In this document: positions 60,613-64,000 of the stretch, one piece after another
Layout of the letters: every line of letters begins with the position of its first letter
Numbering within the stretch: position 1 is the first letter of the stretch
Assembly (NCBI GenBank): GCA_022496805.1
Contig: CM040099.1
Coordinates: 4,342,501 to 4,406,500 of the forward strand
DNA: 64,000 nucleotides
Direction of reading: 5' to 3'
Origin: Pohlia nutans
Lineage: Eukaryota > Streptophyta > Bryopsida > Bryales > Mniaceae
The notes under the pieces: generated by a model
What the model was told of the DNA's origin: nothing
Databases searched by the model: none
Seen by the model: the letters and a program-made list of their open reading frames with translations, nothing else
Translations under genes and position numbers: made by a program

Positions 60613-62736
60613 ATGTGGCGCTCGCTACTGCAAGCCTCGCGCCGGGCGGTGGCCTGGAATTTGAACGACATCGCTCCTCCCACGGAACAGCTCCTCTTCA
60701 GGTTTAGTCGCCATTCTCTCTCTTTTTTAATAAAAATAAAAATCCTCCGGTGTCAATGTTCCGGGTTTAGGGTTTAGGGTTTCATCAAGGAAGAAAGGAC
60801 GTTCATAGCATCCTCAATCTCCGACATTGTGTGATAATCCCAGTTGCGGAGTGGAACTGGTAAATGTTCGATCGAGGTAGATTTGGTGATGGTACTTACG
60901 TTTGTAATAACCCTTTCAAATTTCGTCTTGTTTCCTGACTTCAGCCTGGTTTCGTTCAATTTAATCAAGAAAGTAAAGTAGAGGATACTATTTGCGTTAT
61001 TTTAACATATGTAGGACTGGTTTTTGAGAGATCAGTGTAAAGCTGTAGCGAGATCACTTTAGGTATAAGAGCCAAAAGGTTTTTTATGAATCTCTTATAC
61101 AATCATTCAAAGTGGGAGGTTGTAGATCATTGCAGAAAACACCATTTCCATTCAAAGATCAGTGGTTTTAGACAAATTCAGTGTAGCCATACTTGGTAGT
61201 TGAAGGCCAACCAAGGGTATGAATAAATGAGTTGCTGTCGGTGACAGGGGTCAGTACAAGAGACAGGATCAATCCTCTACCGTGAAATTCATTTTTTTTG
61301 AGTAGCAATCCAATTCTTGATTGCAAACTTCGAAGGATTTTATCGTTAGCAATCTCTTTTTCCTCGAAGAACCATGGGCAATATATTTGCTAGTAGAGCA
61401 AAATGTATGTATGGGTTTAGGGTTTAGGGCTTCTCTGTTGATGCAATCGTACTTCCATTCAGTGAAGTCATACTTGATAATTGAAAGCCAACCAAGGGTA
61501 TGAATAAATGAGTTGCTGTTGGTAACAGGGGTCATTACAAGAGACAGGATCAAGTTTTATCATCCTCTACCGTGAGATTCATTTTTGAGCTGCAATCCAA
61601 TTCTTGATTGCAAACTTCGAAGGATTTTATCCGTTAGCAATCTATTTTTCCTCGAAGAACCATGGGCAATATGTTTGCTAGTAGAGCAAATGTATGTATG
61701 GGTTTAGGGTTTAGGGTTTAGGACTTCTCTGTTGATGCAATCGTACTTCCACTCAGTGAAGTCATACTTGGTAATTGAAGGCCAACCAAGGGTATGAATA
61801 AATGAGTTGCTGTTGGTAACAGGGGTCAGTACAAGAGACGGGATCAAGTTCTATCATCCTCTACCGTGAGTTTCATTTTTTGAGCAGCAATCCAATTCTT
61901 GATGTCAAACTTGGAAGGATTTTTTCGCTACCAATCTAGTTTCCTGTATTTTTCCTCGAAGAACCATGGGCAGTAGACATAGGGTTAGGGAGCTTCTCTG
62001 TTTCAGGTTTCTATCTATCAATATCAAGTTTTTTTATATCAAGTTTTTTCTATCTATTGTCTGCTTTTTCATGGGCAGTAGATATAGAGTTAGGGAGCTT
62101 CTCTATTTCAGGTTTCTATCTATCGATATCAAGGTTTTTTATATCAAGTTTTTTCTATCTATTGTCTGCTATTTCAGGTTTGCTTCAGCGTCAGATATAC
62201 GTCCCTGGGAGGTTTATTCCGACCAGGAGCATGGGGGCTTGTCCAAAGCCTCCCTTGAATCTCGAGGCGAAACTGGTGTGTTTTCTGGCTCACTCTCAGT
62301 GGACATTCACGATGATGCCAACATACGGATGAAGCGGAGCGGTTTCACAGGCATGCGAACATCACATGAAGACGACATCCTTGATCTGGAGCCTTTCGAC
62401 ACCATCGCCTTTCGGGTGAAGGGCGACGGGAGGGTGTACGTGTCCAACATTCGGACTGAGAATTGGATTGGAGGCATGGGGGCGTCCCCGTCCAACACTT
62501 GGCAAGCCTTTGTGTTTGCTCCTGCAGGGGAATGGTCTGTCGTCAGAGTGCCCTTGAGTAAGTACCTCCCCACGTGGAGAGGCAAGATCATCGACTCCAA
62601 TCAGGACCTCAATGCAGCTCGTGTCACTGGCATGGGTCTTTCGCTCACGGCTGATGGCGGACCTGCAGGCGCTGTTCAAGGACCTGGACAGTTTCGGTTA
62701 GAACTAGATTGGATTAAAGCCCTGAGAGAGGCATAG
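60613..62736 (+). CDS. CIA30, mitochondrial complex I assembly factor (NDUFAF1-type)
   Basis: Two exons, 60613-60701 and 62178-62736, phase 2; 215 aa. The basic, Arg-rich N-terminus (MWRSLLQASRRAVAW) fits a mitochondrial presequence. Exon 2 is a CIA30 jelly-roll domain: WEVYSDQEHGGLSKASLE, FSGSLSVDIH, GFTGMRT, FDTIAFRVKGDGRVYVSNI, WQAFVFAPAGEWSVVRVPLS, and the closing FRLELDWIKAL. Length and order match plant CIA30 proteins of about 220 aa. The protein helps assemble the membrane arm of NADH:ubiquinone oxidoreductase. The 1476-bp intron contains tandem repeats. The frame is also open upstream from 61966 into exon 2, so an alternative product is possible; I prefer the spliced form because it provides a mitochondrial start. 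Confidence 0.9.
60763..60782. repeat. Telomere-type (TTTAGGG)n tract; also 61413-61429 and 61700-61722
   Basis: gggtttagggtttagggttt in CIA30 intron 1, 62 bp after the donor, with two more in the downstream repeat units. These are plant-type telomere repeats; such telo-boxes are common near promoters of plant housekeeping genes. Confidence 0.8.
61170..61965. repeat. Tandem repeat, 281-294-bp period, 2.8 copies, in the CIA30 intron
   Basis: ccaaccaagggtatgaataa occurs at 61207, 61488 and 61782. Each copy also has ctctaccgtga.attcat, gcaatccaattcttgat and tcctcgaagaaccatgggca. Confidence 0.85.
61966..62175. repeat. 105-bp tandem duplication ending at the CIA30 3' splice site
   Basis: Two units starting atgggcagtaga at 61966 and 62071, about 95 percent identical. 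Each carries tttcaggtttctatc, a copy of the real acceptor context (atttcag|gtttgc at 62171-62183). Confidence 0.85.
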
Positions 62737-63475
62737 TAAGTCTTCTTGTACTGCAGACTCTTTCATTCTGCTCTCTTGTAAAGATTGTGACATTCAGTGA
62801 TATATTGCTGCTGTTGGTTTTGTTTCTTTTTCCTTGGTTCATGCTGGGAGTGGAGCAGACAGGCAGAGGGTTCGGCGTCTAATGAAATGGCTGTTTGCTT
62901 TTGGGGTGCCCCAGGGGGGGTTTTGTGCATTGGAAATGATACATGTAATGACAAGCTTCTGCTCTCGAATCAATTTCTATAATGCTAAGTTGAGTAGCCA
63001 ATGCAGATTGTCAATCAAGAGCAACACAAATGTGTGATAAGCTTTCAAAATTAAGACTTTCTTATACCTCCATTACTAAGTTAATGTTCTCAGACTAGGC
63101 GTGTCCTGTGTGCATTTGAAATGCCTCAGTTTAAGCAAAGTCACATGGAGTAGGTGGACTTACAACTAGGAGATGCCATGCATAACTAAGTAACGTAACC
63201 TCATCGATCATTGGAGAAAAATCTTTTGCAACAGTTGAACATCCAAGTCTGATTCTGATATGAGCTCTGGGAATATGGAATTAGGATGCCGGTACCATTC
63301 TTCCATTAATGAAACATATCAATTATCCCCTAAACGCTCAAACAACCATGTTTTTGTTTGATGCCCAAATCCAACGGGCTGTCCGGAAACAAAAAAAACA
63401 TGTTTTTGAATAAATAATAAAAAAATAATACATCAAGTTTACTTTCCAAAGCAATTTGAATTATGTCAATCCTAG
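62737..63475. other. 3' flank of CIA30, no gene seen
   Basis: Probable 3' UTR, then AT-rich DNA. A lone cccctaaacgctc TTAA-element-like end lies near 63328. Confidence 0.35.
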
Positions 63476-63554
63476 TTAACCCCTAAAGGCCCAAGGTTGT
63501 CAAAATACACTGTTAACCAAGCCGTTTTGGCTTGGTTGGGCCTTTAGGGGTTAA
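63476..63554. mobile_element. 79-bp minimal TTAA-bounded element
   Basis: TTAACCCCTAAAGGCCCAAGG to TTGGGCCTTTAGGGGTTAA. The inner part (ttaaccaagccg, ttttggcttggtt) also pairs, so the element is almost only terminal repeats. Confidence 0.85.
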
Positions 63555-64000
63555 ACTCCACCCAGGTGAATTTTTCAAAGTGGATCACCTCCACATTGTC
63601 TTAGTGTTATAAAATTTGCTATTTGGGACAAGTAATGATATTCCCTCCATCATTACTTTTTCTTTTTGAAGTTTACAATAGATAAACCAACTCATGCTAA
63701 ATTTAAACTCTAAAAGTGAAAATTATGATTTATACAAATTTTCAAAGGTTAATGCTTTTAAATTCATTAAAAAAGATCTAAAGTTTTTTTTTTGGAAGTT
63801 AGACCGTACGAACAATTTGTAAAGATGATGCCTTACATTTTTTCTATTGAACCAAAATTCATCAAACATATGGAAGGCACATATTGTAACACATTTATAT
63901 TTTGTCCAATATTCCTCAAGCTTTTAAAGGTTAAGGTAACAACGCATTTATTCTACGTCACTGAACGCAATGTATTACATTTTGGTCCACATACTATTTT
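63555..64000. other. AT-rich spacer, no gene seen
   Basis: No inverted repeats or coding frames recognised up to the window edge. Confidence 0.35.

Overview
The window is nuclear DNA of a land plant. It has spliced genes with GT-AG introns, chloroplast-targeted proteins, a plant VAMP7-type R-SNARE, a plant kinase-PP2C fusion protein and TTTAGGG telomere-type repeats. One gene encodes a TPR protein that resembles cilium/flagellum TPR proteins. That points to a plant with swimming sperm (bryophyte, lycophyte, fern or similar), but the species cannot be fixed from sequence alone. Introns and spacers are packed with small inverted-repeat transposons (MITEs).

Protein-coding loci, left to right: a C2-domain protein with a Pro/Gly/Arg-rich tail (296-5551, +, six exons); a 12-exon TPR protein (7281-16379, +); a small PsaN-like thylakoid-lumen protein with a 47-nt exon (17788-20139, -); an S-protein-homologue locus that looks frameshifted (25498-26292, -); a BTB/POZ protein fused to a trihelix DNA-binding domain (29600-32964, +, six exons); a protein kinase + PP2C fusion (38268-44841, -, twelve exons); an intronless lumenal FKBP (48652-49329, -); an intronless VAMP72-type R-SNARE (52166-52882, -); and a CIA30 complex I assembly factor (60613-62736, +, two exons). 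There are two tRNA genes: Cys(GCA) at 24147-24218 (+) and Glu(CTC) at 50476-50547 (-). I built the exon chains by hand; each intact gene chain keeps phase across every junction and ends in one stop codon.

The dominant non-genic signal is a swarm of elements bounded by TTAA with inner ends CCCCTAAAGG...CCTTTAGGGG, from 79 to about 580 bp and in several unrelated sequence families. This is the end structure expected of piggyBac-type non-autonomous elements. Other classes are CACTA-ended MITEs with 3-bp target duplications, TA-flanked AGGTAG-ended MITEs, AGAGCAT-ended MITEs, long fold-back elements, and two tRNA-derived SINE-like insertions (one with a perfect 16-bp target duplication). There are also decayed coding remnants of hAT and Tc1/mariner transposases.

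The genes do not form an operon or pathway. Two encode thylakoid-lumen proteins (PsaN-like, FKBP), one is mitochondrial (CIA30), one is secretory-pathway (VAMP72) and one is a probable secreted signal-type protein (S-protein homologue). The others are likely signalling, nuclear or cytoskeletal. No CRISPR array, origin or bacterial-type operon was seen.
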